Shown here piece after piece: positions 26,007 through 34,858 of a stretch of 64,000 nucleotides of DNA. Source of the DNA: Spirochaetaceae bacterium (lineage in GTDB: Bacteria > Spirochaetota > Spirochaetia > Treponematales > Treponemataceae); contig JAGBFB010000042.1 in NCBI GenBank assembly GCA_017936665.1, positions 1 through 64,000 of the forward strand, in the 5' to 3' direction. The translations under genes were made by a program, and so were the position numbers. The first letter of the stretch is position 1. Each line of letters begins with the position of its first letter. The notes beneath the pieces were generated by a model that was given only the letters and a program-made list of their open reading frames with translations, ran no database searches and was not told the DNA's origin.

Positions 26007-27348
26007 CTTCTGCTAATAAGTAAAAAGAGCCACAAATTAACAAAGGTTCATTTGCATTATAAGCCTGCTCAAAAGCTGCAAAAATTGCTTTTTGAGGATT
26101 TTCATCAAATTGAAGATTTACTTTTTCATTTGAATTATCATTTATTTTTTTTACACATTCAATTAGATATGGTAAATTTGAGCCTTTTTCTAATCCAGGT
26201 TTTGTTAAAATAATATCTTTAAAATTATATTCAAAAAACAATTTAGAAATTTCATCCATATTTTTGTCGTAAGCACATGCAAATAACAATTTTCCTTCAT
26301 TGTTAAATAATTTTCTAAATGTATTGAAAGTAAAAGTTACGCTATCTTTTGTATGAGCTCCATCCATTATTATCGTTGGAATTTTTTTTGAGTCATTTTT
26401 GTTGATAATTTCAAATCTGCCAGGAAGAAAAGCATTAGACAAACCTTCTTCAATTTGTTCTTCTGTAATTTCTGGATTTATGATTTTACATGCATAACAT
26501 GCTAGAGCAGCATTAAAAACTTGAAATTCGCCTAAAAAGTTTAATGTTGTTTTAATTGGTCTTGAAAATAAATTATTAAATTCTAATGTTATGTCTGATT
26601 TAAGATTATTTATTTCATAATTATATGATTTTAAAAATTCATCTAAAAAATAAATTTTACAATTTTTTTCATTTGCTTTTTCGATTAATACTTTTTTTAC
26701 TTCAGGTTTTTGATTAAAACTTATTACTGGAATATTTTCTTTTATAATTCCAGCTTTTTCAGCAGCAATTTTTTCTAAAGTATCACCTAAAAATTCAGTG
26801 TGTTCTAATTCGATTGGTGTAATTATACAAATTTCTGGATTTATAACATTTGTTGCGTCAAGTCTTCCTCCCATTCCTGTTTCAAATACACAATGAGTAC
26901 AACCAGCATTTTTAAATGTTAAAAAAGCAAATAATGTTACTAATTCAAACCAAGTTGCTTCTCTTTGATTTGGTAAATTTTCTGGAATAATTGAATCCAC
27001 AAGTGGAACAATTTGTTTTACAGTTTGTTCATAAATTTCTTCAGGAAATGGATTGTTTGCACAACGTATTCTTTCTGAAAAATTTAAAATATGAGGGGAA
27101 GTGTAGAGACCAGTTTTAAATCCTGCTGAACTTAATATGTTTGCAATATAACTTGAAACTGACCCTTTCCCTTTAGAGCCTGCAATATGATAACATTTAT
27201 ATTCTTTTTGAGGATTGTAAAATCTATTACAAAGGTAATTCATTGTATCAAGCCAAAAAATATTCTTTTTAGGCATTTTTTCAAAATTTAAAAATGCGTC
27301 TAGCCATTCATTAAAATATTCTAGAGATGATTTTTCATTTGATTTCAT
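25972..27348 (-). CDS. folC: Folylpolyglutamate synthase / dihydrofolate synthase
   Basis: Mur-ligase-like enzyme that adds glutamate to (dihydro)pteroate or folates using ATP. The 458 residues include the P-loop HIAGSKGKGSVSSYIA, GLYTSPHILNFSERI, ETGMGGRLDATNV, ELEHTEFLGDTLEKIAAEKAGII, LPGRFEI and IMDGAHT. ATG 27348 is used; an in-frame GTG at 27369 would add seven residues and overlap the upstream gene by 16 bp, and I cannot decide between them from a ribosome site. It reads against the rluA-like gene, with overlapping 3' ends and no terminator. Confidence 0.93.
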   Translation of the reverse strand: MKSNEKSSLEYFNEWLDAFLNFEKMPKKNIFWLDTMNYLCNRFYNPQKEYKCYHIAGSKGKGSVSSYIANILSSAGFKTGLYTSPHILNFSERIRCANNPFPEEIYEQTVKQIVPLVDSIIPENLPNQREATWFELVTLFAFLTFKNAGCTHCVFETGMGGRLDATNVINPEICIITPIELEHTEFLGDTLEKIAAEKAGIIKENIPVISFNQKPEVKKVLIEKANEKNCKIYFLDEFLKSYNYEINNLKSDITLEFNNLFSRPIKTTLNFLGEFQVFNAALACYACKIINPEITEEQIEEGLSNAFLPGRFEIINKNDSKKIPTIIMDGAHTKDSVTFTFNTFRKLFNNEGKLLFACAYDKNMDEISKLFFEYNFKDIILTKPGLEKGSNLPYLIECVKKINDNSNEKVNLQFDENPQKAIFAAFEQAYNANEPLLICGSFYLLAEVKRLLQTLQVD

Positions 27349-27353
27349 AATAT

Positions 27354-28181
27354 TTACAATTTTTTCCACTTTACAGAAATATTTGTATAATTAGGTGTTT
27401 GATCATCTGTTTCTGCTAAAGTGTGTTTTGTTCCTTCTAGTTCAGTTGAATTTTTTATATTAAAAGTCCATTTTATAGGTTCAGCAGACGGAGCTAATTC
27501 CAGTGCTTTTTCTCTTGAAATTTCAGGAAAATACGATGCATTTGATTTACTAATTTGTGTTGCTATAAGATTGTTATTTTCAATTTTTAATGAAATATTC
27601 ATTGAAGCACCATTTTCATAAATAACAAAACCTCTTCCACCACGCAAAATTACAATTTTATCAATGAAATCTTCACCTTCCCAAGTTCCAGAAAGTGTTT
27701 CTATAGAAATATTGTTAATTGAACTTAGCTGATTTGTAGATTGATTTTCCGTAGGATTATCATTATTAATTTTTGAACTTAATGAATCAAAAAATACTGT
27801 AATTTCTTTTTTTGCATCCATTAGTATCATATAATAAGAATCATACTCAATAGTTGAATTAAATGTTGCCTTTGTATTTACATCTATTGCATGAAAAGTA
27901 CAGTTCCAACCTAATCCATTTTCTTGTATTTCAGGAAAAAAAATATAATCTAAGTTTGAATAATCAGAAATATTAGTTAAATCAAATTTTTCATTTCTGA
28001 AATCAAAAACTGAAACATTTGGAAGTAGGGATAATTTCTGAAAATATAAATCTTGAGTTAAATCAATTGTTGCAGAATCAGAGGAATCAGAAACAGCCAT
28101 AAAAAAGCCAATATTACTTTGACAAACTAATTCAAATGAGAAAATTGAACTAAAAATTAAAAATAGTATGGCTTTTTTCAT
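27354..28181 (-). CDS. Hypothetical exported protein
   Basis: The product has 275 residues with a signal peptide MKKAILFLIFSSIFSFELVC. The cysteine after LELV is at position 20 and the context (FELVC-QSN) is a possible but weak lipobox. The mature part begins with about 120 residues of mixed strands resembling small periplasmic enzyme or TolB-like N-terminal folds (VSVFDFRNEKFDL, LDYIFFPEIQENG), and ends in a beta-rich domain (LSGTWEGEDFIDKIVILRGG, ATQISKSNA) that looks like a lipocalin/avidin-type small barrel. I do not recognise a family. It lies between folC and smpB, 2 bp after smpB. Confidence 0.7.
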   Translation of the reverse strand: MKKAILFLIFSSIFSFELVCQSNIGFFMAVSDSSDSATIDLTQDLYFQKLSLLPNVSVFDFRNEKFDLTNISDYSNLDYIFFPEIQENGLGWNCTFHAIDVNTKATFNSTIEYDSYYMILMDAKKEITVFFDSLSSKINNDNPTENQSTNQLSSINNISIETLSGTWEGEDFIDKIVILRGGRGFVIYENGASMNISLKIENNNLIATQISKSNASYFPEISREKALELAPSAEPIKWTFNIKNSTELEGTKHTLAETDDQTPNYTNISVKWKKL

Positions 28182-28183
28182 TC

Positions 28184-28651
28184 CTAACCTTTTAGCCCCT
28201 TTCTAAATTCTCGTTGTATATCCCTTTGGTTATCTCTATCTTTTATTGTGTTTCTTTTATCAAACTGTTTTTTACCTTTACAAATTCCTAAAGAAACCTT
28301 TAGTCTTCCATCTTTCAAATAAAAAGATAAAGGAATTAAAGTATAACCTTTTTCTTCAACTTTACGCTGCAATCTTTTTATCTGTTCCCGATGTAATAAC
28401 AATTTTTTGGGTCTATCAGGATTATGATTAAAAATTGATGAATAAACATATTCAGAAATATGAAAATTTTTTAACCATACTTCATCTTTTACAATTTCAG
28501 CAAAAGAATCAGGAAAAGAAATTTTACCTTCTTTTACGGATTTTACTTCTGTACCTTGTAAAACTACTCCACATTCAATTGAGTCATCAATGGTATAGTC
28601 AAAACGAGCTTTTCTGTTTTCTGCTATCAATTTAATTCCTAACTGTCCCAT
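28184..28651 (-). CDS. smpB: SsrA-binding protein
   Basis: SmpB binds tmRNA and helps rescue stalled ribosomes (trans-translation). The 155 residues show IAENRKARFDYTI, LQGTEVKSVKEGKISFPDSFAEI, ISEYVYSSIFNHNPDRPKKLLLHR, YTLIPLSFYLKDGRLKVSLGICKGKKQFDKR and a basic tail ending RKGLKG, all characteristic. There is no Shine-Dalgarno sequence: a TATACT -10 lies 7 bases before the ATG, so the message is probably leaderless. The ssrA (tmRNA) gene itself is not in this window. Confidence 0.96.
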   Translation of the reverse strand: MGQLGIKLIAENRKARFDYTIDDSIECGVVLQGTEVKSVKEGKISFPDSFAEIVKDEVWLKNFHISEYVYSSIFNHNPDRPKKLLLHREQIKRLQRKVEEKGYTLIPLSFYLKDGRLKVSLGICKGKKQFDKRNTIKDRDNQRDIQREFRKGLKG

Positions 28652-28658
28652 ATTTTAT

Positions 28659-28687
28659 AGTATACGCTATCTTGAACAACCACTCAA
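28659..28687 (-). promoter_or_regulatory. Promoter of smpB with overlapping dyad
   Basis: Minus-strand TTGAGT (28682-28687) and TATACT (28659-28664) are 17 bp apart, and the smpB ATG (28651) begins 7 bases beyond the -10. The -35 lies inside the dyad AACCACT-CA-AGTGGTT at 28678-28693, a possible operator or hairpin located between smpB and the divergent lepB. Confidence 0.55.
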
Positions 28688-28726
28688 GTGGTTTTGTTAC
28701 GAAAAATAATAAAGATTTTTTTCCAC

Positions 28727-28756
28727 TTGTAAAACTTGTATGATATATGATATTCT
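28727..28756 (+). promoter_or_regulatory. Promoter of lepB
   Basis: TTGTAA (28727-28732) and TATTCT (28751-28756) are 18 bp apart, and the lepB ATG (28763) begins 6 bases after the -10. No ribosome-binding site exists between them. The two matches are moderate taken singly; the position repeats the arrangement seen at smpB. Confidence 0.45.
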
Positions 28757-28762
28757 AGATAC

Positions 28763-29482
28763 ATGACAAATAATATTTATGACTATTCATACCAAATGCG
28801 AAGAAATTTACAAAAAAAGATAGGTTTTATTTTTATTTTTTTGTTAGTTATATTCATTTTAGTAGCAATAACTTCTAGTTTTTTTATTTTTTCAAAATTT
28901 ATAAAGTCAGATTCAATGTCTCCAACATTAGAAAAAAATAATATTGTATTTATTAGTCCTTTCGCAAGTCCATCAAATCCAATTTTTTCTGATAAAAATA
29001 TTTTTGAAAGAGGTCAATTAGTTCAAATTAAACCTCTTGAAACTACTGAAATATCTTTTTTTAAACAAATTTTAGATAAAATTGTTTTATTTTTTACGTT
29101 TCAAAAAGTTGCACCATTTTCAGATTCTACAAATATGACTCATTCTTCTTTAATTAGAAGGGTTATTGGATTGCCAGGGGATACTGTATATGTTAAAAAT
29201 TGCGTAGTATATGTAAAACCTGCTGATTCATCTCATTTTTTGACAGAATTTGAAGTATCTCAAAAAAAATATGATATTATTTCCACAAATTCTAATAACG
29301 AAAATATTGATTTACTTAAAGATTCAAAAGAAATCACATTGGGTAACGATGAATATTTTGTTATGAGTGATAATCGCGTTTCTAGTATAGATTCAAGACT
29401 TTGGGGTGCAATAAAATCAGATCAAATACAAGGAAAAGTTTTATTAAGATATTTTCCATTAAATAAAATTTCTGGTTTTTAA
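28763..29482 (+). CDS. lepB: Signal peptidase I family protein with Lys-to-Arg change in the catalytic box
   Basis: Type I signal peptidases cut signal peptides on the outer face of the inner membrane using a Ser-Lys dyad. The 239 residues have a membrane helix at about 20-45, the serine box SDSMSPTL (Ser51), the box IRRVIGLPGD at 131-140, and MSDNRVSSIDSRLWG. In E. coli the corresponding box is IKRAVGLPGD, whose lysine is catalytic; here position 132 is arginine (codon AGA at 29156-29158). MSDNR also departs from MGDNR. The product may be inactive, use another base, or be a specialised paralogue. The family call is secure, the activity is not. hemW follows after 5 bp. Confidence 0.85.
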   Translation: MTNNIYDYSYQMRRNLQKKIGFIFIFLLVIFILVAITSSFFIFSKFIKSDSMSPTLEKNNIVFISPFASPSNPIFSDKNIFERGQLVQIKPLETTEISFFKQILDKIVLFFTFQKVAPFSDSTNMTHSSLIRRVIGLPGDTVYVKNCVVYVKPADSSHFLTEFEVSQKKYDIISTNSNNENIDLLKDSKEITLGNDEYFVMSDNRVSSIDSRLWGAIKSDQIQGKVLLRYFPLNKISGF

Positions 29483-29487
29483 TTTTT

Positions 29488-30639
29488 ATGTACACAAAAA
29501 ATCCTGCATTATATATTCACATACCTTTTTGTGTTTCAAAATGTACATATTGTGATTTTTTTTCAATAAAAAATAATTTTATTCCCGATGAATACGTAAA
29601 TGCACTAAAAAAAGAGTTGAAATATAAAATTTCTTACTACAAAATTGATAAATTTTATAGTGTTTATTTTGGAGGGGGAACTCCTAGTTTATTAAACAAA
29701 ACACAGATTGAAGATTTATTAAAAAACATTTTGCCGTATACAAATGAAAACACTGAAATTAATTTTGAATGTAATTGTGATGACATAAATGAGGATTTTT
29801 TATTTTTTTTAAAAACTGTTGGAATAAATAGAGTTTCAGTTGGAGTTCAAACTTTTAATAAAAAATCTTTAACGTGTATAAAACGTAGAGCGTCTCAAGA
29901 ACAAACTTTAAAAGCAGTTAAAATTTTATCAAATTTTTATTCAAAATATCATGATGAGTTTAAAATTTCACTAGATTTTATTTCTGGCTTACCATTTTCA
30001 ACAGAAAAAACAATTATTGAAGATTTAAAAATCGCAGTAGAAAATAAATTTCCGCATATTTCTCTTTATGCTTTAACGTTGGAGGAAAAAACTCCATTAT
30101 ACAAAGATATTGAAGAAGATAAAATTTTTTATGATGAATCTTTAGCAAGTGAACAATGGATAATGGGTAGAGACTTTTTATTAAATAATGGTTATCAAGA
30201 ATACGAAATTTCTAATTTTGCATTTTCTGGATATGAAAGTTTACACAATAGTTTTTATTGGAAGGAAAAAGATTATCTGGGTATTGGTTCTGGGGCAGTA
30301 GAGACTATTTTTGCTCCTGATGGAAAATCAGGAATTCGAAAAACAAACACAATGAATATTGAAAAATACATTGAAACTTCTCCTTTTAATCAAGCTGAAA
30401 TTGAAAATTTGAATTTTAAAACTGTTTATTTAGAATATTTGATGACTGGATTTAGAACATCTAAAGGAGTAAATTCTAATGATTTTTATAATCGTTTTGG
30501 GATAAAATTAGAAGATGTGATAAAAGATAAATTCAAAAAGTATGTAAATTTATCTAAAGCAAAAATTGAAAATAATAATTTTTATTTTTTACCAGATGGA
30601 ATGTTGTTTTTAAATCAATTTTTAGTAGATATTTTTTAA
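29488..30639 (+). CDS. hemW: HemW-like radical SAM protein (coproporphyrinogen III oxidase family)
   Basis: The product has 383 residues and opens with YIHIPFCVSKCTYCDFFS, the CxxxCxxC radical-SAM cluster motif at Cys15, Cys19 and Cys22, followed by VYFGGGTPSLL, RVSVGVQTFN, DFISGLPF and LYALTLEEKTPLY. HemW members act in haem trafficking rather than as true oxygen-independent coproporphyrinogen oxidases (HemN), which carry a distinct N-terminal extension missing here. Its ATG follows lepB by 5 bp with no strong ribosome site, suggesting coupling. Confidence 0.9.
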   Translation: MYTKNPALYIHIPFCVSKCTYCDFFSIKNNFIPDEYVNALKKELKYKISYYKIDKFYSVYFGGGTPSLLNKTQIEDLLKNILPYTNENTEINFECNCDDINEDFLFFLKTVGINRVSVGVQTFNKKSLTCIKRRASQEQTLKAVKILSNFYSKYHDEFKISLDFISGLPFSTEKTIIEDLKIAVENKFPHISLYALTLEEKTPLYKDIEEDKIFYDESLASEQWIMGRDFLLNNGYQEYEISNFAFSGYESLHNSFYWKEKDYLGIGSGAVETIFAPDGKSGIRKTNTMNIEKYIETSPFNQAEIENLNFKTVYLEYLMTGFRTSKGVNSNDFYNRFGIKLEDVIKDKFKKYVNLSKAKIENNNFYFLPDGMLFLNQFLVDIF

Positions 30640-30693
30640 AATAATTTCTTTTGTAAAATAGTGTAAAATATTCTAGTTTTCAAAAAAAATTCT

Positions 30694-30722
30694 TTGCAAA
30701 AATGTAGTTTTAGGGGTATTAT
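30694..30722 (+). promoter_or_regulatory. Promoter of the winged-helix gene
   Basis: TTGCAA (30694-30699) and TATTAT (30717-30722) are separated by 17 bp. ATG 30730 follows 7 bases after the -10, without a usable Shine-Dalgarno sequence (GGGG at 30713-30716 lies in the spacer). This arrangement also fixes the start codon of the gene. Confidence 0.55.
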
Positions 30723-30729
30723 ATTTAGA

Positions 30730-31026
30730 ATGAGTGGTGCGATGCTACAAAAATCAAATTTTAATCCTCAAAACTTAACAGTTAATATTTCTGGTGAAGT
30801 AGTAGAATTATTGTATCAAGAATACAAATTACTAGAATATTTAGTTGCGAATAAAGGTAAAATAATCTCAAGGGATGAAATACTTCTTTCTGTTTGGAAT
30901 GTAGAGGGGATAGTAGTTACTAGAACTGTTGATATGCATATTGCAAGATTGCGAAAAAAACTATCAAAATTTAACCTTGAAGAAAAAATACGAACTATCC
31001 GTTCAAAAGGTTATATTTTTTCGTAA
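30730..31026 (+). CDS. Free-standing OmpR/PhoB-type winged-helix DNA-binding protein
   Basis: The product has 98 residues consisting almost only of a C-terminal response-regulator effector domain: LLYQEYKLLEYLVANKGKIISRDEILLSVW, the recognition helix TVDMHIARLRKKL and the wing IRTIRSKGYIF. There is no receiver domain and no neighbouring kinase, so activity is not controlled by the usual phosphorylation. ATG 30730 is selected from the promoter geometry; an alternative upstream TTG start would include promoter DNA. It overlaps the convergent DEAH helicase gene by 16 bp. Targets unknown. A truncated regulator is possible, but the domain is complete. Confidence 0.8.
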   Translation: MSGAMLQKSNFNPQNLTVNISGEVVELLYQEYKLLEYLVANKGKIISRDEILLSVWNVEGIVVTRTVDMHIARLRKKLSKFNLEEKIRTIRSKGYIFS

Positions 31027-33590
31027 AGTTCTCTTAATTTTCTGTAAATTAAATTTATTTTTTCTTCAATTTCAGTATGTTTATTTATTTCAAGTTTCTT
31101 AATATCTTCAATCAATGTTTCTAAACTATTTAGTGTTTCTGTTACAGCTGTTACAATTCCTCTTGAAACTTTGTACCAATAATTATTATTTTCGTCAGTA
31201 AAAAGACAGATAAATCCTAATTCTTTTTTCTTTGCTTTTGCAATTACTATTCTTAAAATATTATCTAAACTGTTGATAAAATCATTAAAATTTTCATTTA
31301 AATTATAATTTTCGTGTCTTGCCCAAGAACTTTCATCCAAAATTGAAAAATTAATTGTTTCGTAAATTTCTAAAATTGTAGAAAGTTTTTCTCCAGAAAG
31401 AAGTTCACATCCGTTTAAAATTGTAAGAGTTTTTAATCCACTGGCTTGTTTTAATGCTGAATCATTTTTCCAGTTTTGTAAATCAATTTCTTTTATAAAA
31501 GTTTGTAATTTTTCAAATGGTAAAATAATATGTTTTTTCCCTTTAATTTTTCGAAGATTAAAAATTTGACTTCCTAATTTAATTTGATTTTCAGAAATTG
31601 ATTTATTTTCATCTTTTGTTTTATATAAATCTTTCTTTGTTCCATCATCAAAAATTGATTTTTTTCCATCTGCTAAGATGTTTTTTCTAAAACCAGAAAG
31701 TTTGCTTTCTAAATCATTTGAAATTTTGCGTAAATTTTCTTTTGTTAAAGGTGAAACTGACATTGCAAACATTCTACTTGTTTTTACAATTTCACCAGCG
31801 ACAATGTACAATGGAGCAACTTTAAACATACATGAACCAGGATGAATTTGAATATTATCTGCTGTTAAGGTTTTGTAATTTTCTTTTCCTTCTCTTACAG
31901 CAATAAATTGAATCATTCCAGAAGCAATACAAGTTAAGTAATCATCATTTTTTCCACCGTTTAGAATTGGAATTCCCATGTCGCTAACAATTAGTTCTAA
32001 TTGTTCTTTAATATTTTTAATTTCTGATAAAACTCTATAGTCTAAAAAATTTTTTTCACAAAATTCTTCAGGTTTTTCTTGATTAATAAATTTTTTAAAT
32101 AGTTTAACGTAAGTTAAAAAGTCCCCTTGAACATCTCTAAATGCGTGATGTGCAATTCTTGCTTCCATTTCTTCACCTGGAGGCAAGATGAAAGGGGATT
32201 GTGCAGACAAAAATGCAGAAGCAATAATTGTTTCTTCTAAAACTTGTGGATAATGTAAAATTGCTTCAACAATAATTCTACTTAATCGTGGCATCAATGG
32301 AAATTTCACCATCAATTTTCCAATTTCTGATAAGGTGTTATCTTTTTCTAGTGCTTTTAATAAATTTAAGGTTTCTATAGCACTAATGATTCCTTCTTTT
32401 CCTGGAGGTGAAATAAAATCAAATTGTTCAAACTCTGTAATTCCAAGTTCAGACATTCTTAAAACAACTTCTGATAAGTCTGTTCTAAAAATTTCTTCTA
32501 GCGTGTACATTTGTCGAGTTTCATAATCTTTTCTAGGATAAAGTCTGTAGCAAGTTCCTTCTTGAGTTCGGCCAGCTCGACCTTTCCTTTGGTTGCAAGA
32601 TGCTTTTGAAACTGGAGTTTCTATCAAACTTGATGTAAAAGTGCGTGGATTATAAAAATTTAGTTTTGCTAAGCCAGAATCAATTACAACAGTAATTCCT
32701 GGAATTGTAACACTGGTTTCTGCAATATTTGTTGAAATTATAACTTTTTTCTTTCCAAGTGGGGCTGAATCAAAAACTCTTTCTTGTTCTTCTTTTGCAA
32801 GTCTTCCGTAAAGTGGAATTATATGAATTTTTCTTGAAAAAGAACTTTTATAAAGTTTTTGCATACAATCTTTTATAATTTTTTCACCAGGAAGAAAAAT
32901 TAAAATATCACCATTTACTCTGTTTGAAAGTACTCTTTGAATTGTACTTTCTATTTTGTTTAATAAAGCATCGCTAGCTGCTGGAGAAGAAGTACTTGCT
33001 GGAATTGCTGGTGGATCGTAAATTACTGAAACAGGATAAGTTATAGTATCAATGTTTACGATAGGACAATTTCCAAAATAAGATGAAAATGCTTCTGCGT
33101 TCATTGTGGCTGATGAAACAATAACTTTAAATTCTGGTCGAGCTTGTAAAACACGTTTTAGTAACCCAAGAACAAAATCTATATTTAAACTGCGTTCGTG
33201 GGCTTCATCTACCATTACAACTGAATATTTTGACATCCAAGGATCAAGTTTCATTTCTTGAAGCAAAATTCCATCTGTCATAATTTTTATCTTTGTGGAA
33301 CTATCGGTTTTGTCTTCAAAACGCATTTTATAACCAACTAATCCTGGATAAGTTGTTCCTAATTGTTTTGAAATAAATTCACTTACAGAAAGAGCCGCGA
33401 TTCTTCGTGGTTGAGTTACAGCAATTATTCCAGAGTCTGAAAATCCTGCTTCATGTAAAATAACAGGAATTTGAGTTGTCTTTCCAGAACCTGTAGGGGA
33501 TTGAACAACAATAACTTGATTCTTTTCTAAAACTTCTAGAATTTTATCTTTTTGTTCATAGACTGGTAATTTTTTGTAATTTATTGCCAT
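31011..33590 (-). CDS. DEAH-box ATP-dependent RNA helicase (HrpA/HrpB-like)
   Basis: The product has 859 residues. The N-terminal half is a complete DEAH helicase core: Walker A SPTGSGKTTQIP (34-39 GSGKTT), TQPRRIAA, DEAHERSLNIDF (motif II), SSATMNAE, ISTNIAETSVTI and QRKGRAGRTQEG (motif VI). The helicase-associated HA2 region follows, with SELGITEFEQFDFISPP, and then an OB-fold. The last 200 residues are not recognised. E. coli HrpA is about 1300 residues, so this is a shorter form. HrpA relatives rescue collided ribosomes or process mRNA in other bacteria. AAGGAA precedes the ATG by seven bases. It overlaps the winged-helix gene tail to tail. Confidence 0.9.
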   Translation of the reverse strand: MAINYKKLPVYEQKDKILEVLEKNQVIVVQSPTGSGKTTQIPVILHEAGFSDSGIIAVTQPRRIAALSVSEFISKQLGTTYPGLVGYKMRFEDKTDSSTKIKIMTDGILLQEMKLDPWMSKYSVVMVDEAHERSLNIDFVLGLLKRVLQARPEFKVIVSSATMNAEAFSSYFGNCPIVNIDTITYPVSVIYDPPAIPASTSSPAASDALLNKIESTIQRVLSNRVNGDILIFLPGEKIIKDCMQKLYKSSFSRKIHIIPLYGRLAKEEQERVFDSAPLGKKKVIISTNIAETSVTIPGITVVIDSGLAKLNFYNPRTFTSSLIETPVSKASCNQRKGRAGRTQEGTCYRLYPRKDYETRQMYTLEEIFRTDLSEVVLRMSELGITEFEQFDFISPPGKEGIISAIETLNLLKALEKDNTLSEIGKLMVKFPLMPRLSRIIVEAILHYPQVLEETIIASAFLSAQSPFILPPGEEMEARIAHHAFRDVQGDFLTYVKLFKKFINQEKPEEFCEKNFLDYRVLSEIKNIKEQLELIVSDMGIPILNGGKNDDYLTCIASGMIQFIAVREGKENYKTLTADNIQIHPGSCMFKVAPLYIVAGEIVKTSRMFAMSVSPLTKENLRKISNDLESKLSGFRKNILADGKKSIFDDGTKKDLYKTKDENKSISENQIKLGSQIFNLRKIKGKKHIILPFEKLQTFIKEIDLQNWKNDSALKQASGLKTLTILNGCELLSGEKLSTILEIYETINFSILDESSWARHENYNLNENFNDFINSLDNILRIVIAKAKKKELGFICLFTDENNNYWYKVSRGIVTAVTETLNSLETLIEDIKKLEINKHTEIEEKINLIYRKLRELYEKI

Positions 33591-34771
33591 ATTGTTGTTC
33601 CTTGTATTTTATTCATTAATTCAAATCTTTTTTGATAATATTCTTTATCAGGGGATTTTACTGAATCTATAAAATCCTGATTGAAAATTTTGATATATGT
33701 ATTTCCATTCCAATCTGTATGATTTGTTATTAAAATAGAATTTATGTTTTCACTATAAACTATATTTTTTGTTTTTACAAACTTTATTTGAAATAAGTAA
33801 GAATCCCCAGTGTATTCTCTACTAGCTTCTGGATTTACATAATTTCTTCTATACCTTTGACCAGAAATTGTGTTTCCTACTGAATACATTATAAATTTTG
33901 TTTTATATGGAGTTTTATCAGATTTTACAACTTCCCATTCTTGAGTAACATGTGGATGATTTGCCCAGACAATATCAACTCCAGCTTCTAATAGTTCATG
34001 ATAAAAATTTTTTCTTGTATTAGTTACAGTTCTTACATATTCTGGTTCTGAACAATGAATTGAAAGAATAAAAATGTCTGGTGAAAATTCTTTACTAAAT
34101 TTTGTAATTTTTTCTAAAAGATGTTGTCTATTTTTTATTGTAGTTCCCTGTATATCAAACCAAGAACGATAACTTGGGGAATTATAAATTTCGGTTAATG
34201 CCATGAATAAAATTTTAAAATCATTTTTTTCTATTATTTGATATGTAAAATCTTCACCAGAATTTTGTTTTATTCCAGCAAAATACACTTTTTTATTTTC
34301 AGGAACTGAAGAATTATATTTTTCAAAAAAATTTCTTGTTGATTTTATTCCTTCTAAACCTTGGTCATTTGTATGATTATTTGCTAACGAAAAAACATCA
34401 AATCCTGCTTTTATTGCAGCTTTAGGATATTCATCTTTTACATTAAAATTTGGATAATTTTCATAATCTAGATTATTCATTATAGGAGTTTCTAAATTTG
34501 TAAAGGTTAAATCATCTTTTTGTGTAATATCCAAAATATCTTCATAAATTAATGAAAAATCTTTCATTCTTGTAACATTTGTGTGAGCCATAATATCACC
34601 TGCAAATGTAAGAGAAATTGAAGTTGTTTTGGACTCTGTTTTTATTTCAAATAAATCTTGATAATCCTGTTCTTGAACTAAATTTTTATTTGTTGAACAA
34701 CTAGTAGTAATCGAGAAAAAAATATATATAAAAAACGCAAAACTACAAAATAAATAATTTATTTTTGTCAT
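33581..34771 (-). CDS. CapA-family (poly-gamma-glutamate synthesis-like) lipoprotein
   Basis: The product has 396 residues with a lipoprotein signal peptide whose lipobox ITTSC puts the cysteine at 25. The rest is a CapA/PGA_cap calcineurin-like fold: TFAGDIMAHT, FTNLETPIM, FSLANNHTNDQGLEGI, LSIHCSEPEYV and WANHPHVTQEWE, including the metal-binding Asp, Glu, Asn and His residues. Family members are tied to capsule polymers in some bacteria, though many relatives have unknown roles. ATG 34771 is chosen: earlier in-frame ATGs lie within the promoter, and this choice gives a clean signal peptide. It overlaps the helicase gene by 10 bp. Confidence 0.82.
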   Translation of the reverse strand: MTKINYLFCSFAFFIYIFFSITTSCSTNKNLVQEQDYQDLFEIKTESKTTSISLTFAGDIMAHTNVTRMKDFSLIYEDILDITQKDDLTFTNLETPIMNNLDYENYPNFNVKDEYPKAAIKAGFDVFSLANNHTNDQGLEGIKSTRNFFEKYNSSVPENKKVYFAGIKQNSGEDFTYQIIEKNDFKILFMALTEIYNSPSYRSWFDIQGTTIKNRQHLLEKITKFSKEFSPDIFILSIHCSEPEYVRTVTNTRKNFYHELLEAGVDIVWANHPHVTQEWEVVKSDKTPYKTKFIMYSVGNTISGQRYRRNYVNPEASREYTGDSYLFQIKFVKTKNIVYSENINSILITNHTDWNGNTYIKIFNQDFIDSVKSPDKEYYQKRFELMNKIQGTTIWQ

Positions 34772-34780
34772 ATAGAAATC

Positions 34781-34809
34781 ATTATACATTGACATAAATT
34801 ATTCTTCAA
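34781..34809 (-). promoter_or_regulatory. Promoter of the capA-like gene
   Basis: Minus-strand TTGAAG (34804-34809) and TATAAT (34781-34786) are 17 bp apart, a strong match. The ATG at 34771 lies 9 bases after the -10, giving a leader of only about two bases and no ribosome-binding site. Confidence 0.6.
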
Positions 34810-34858
34810 TGGTATCTTAGTGTATTGAGAGTGATTAAATTAAGGAGAATTTTTTATC

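Noticed and set aside
34772-34795. Longer start of the CapA-like protein (first of three in-frame ATGs)
   Set aside because: The two earlier ATGs lie between the -35 and -10 elements of a good promoter, and only the third gives a standard lipoprotein signal peptide.
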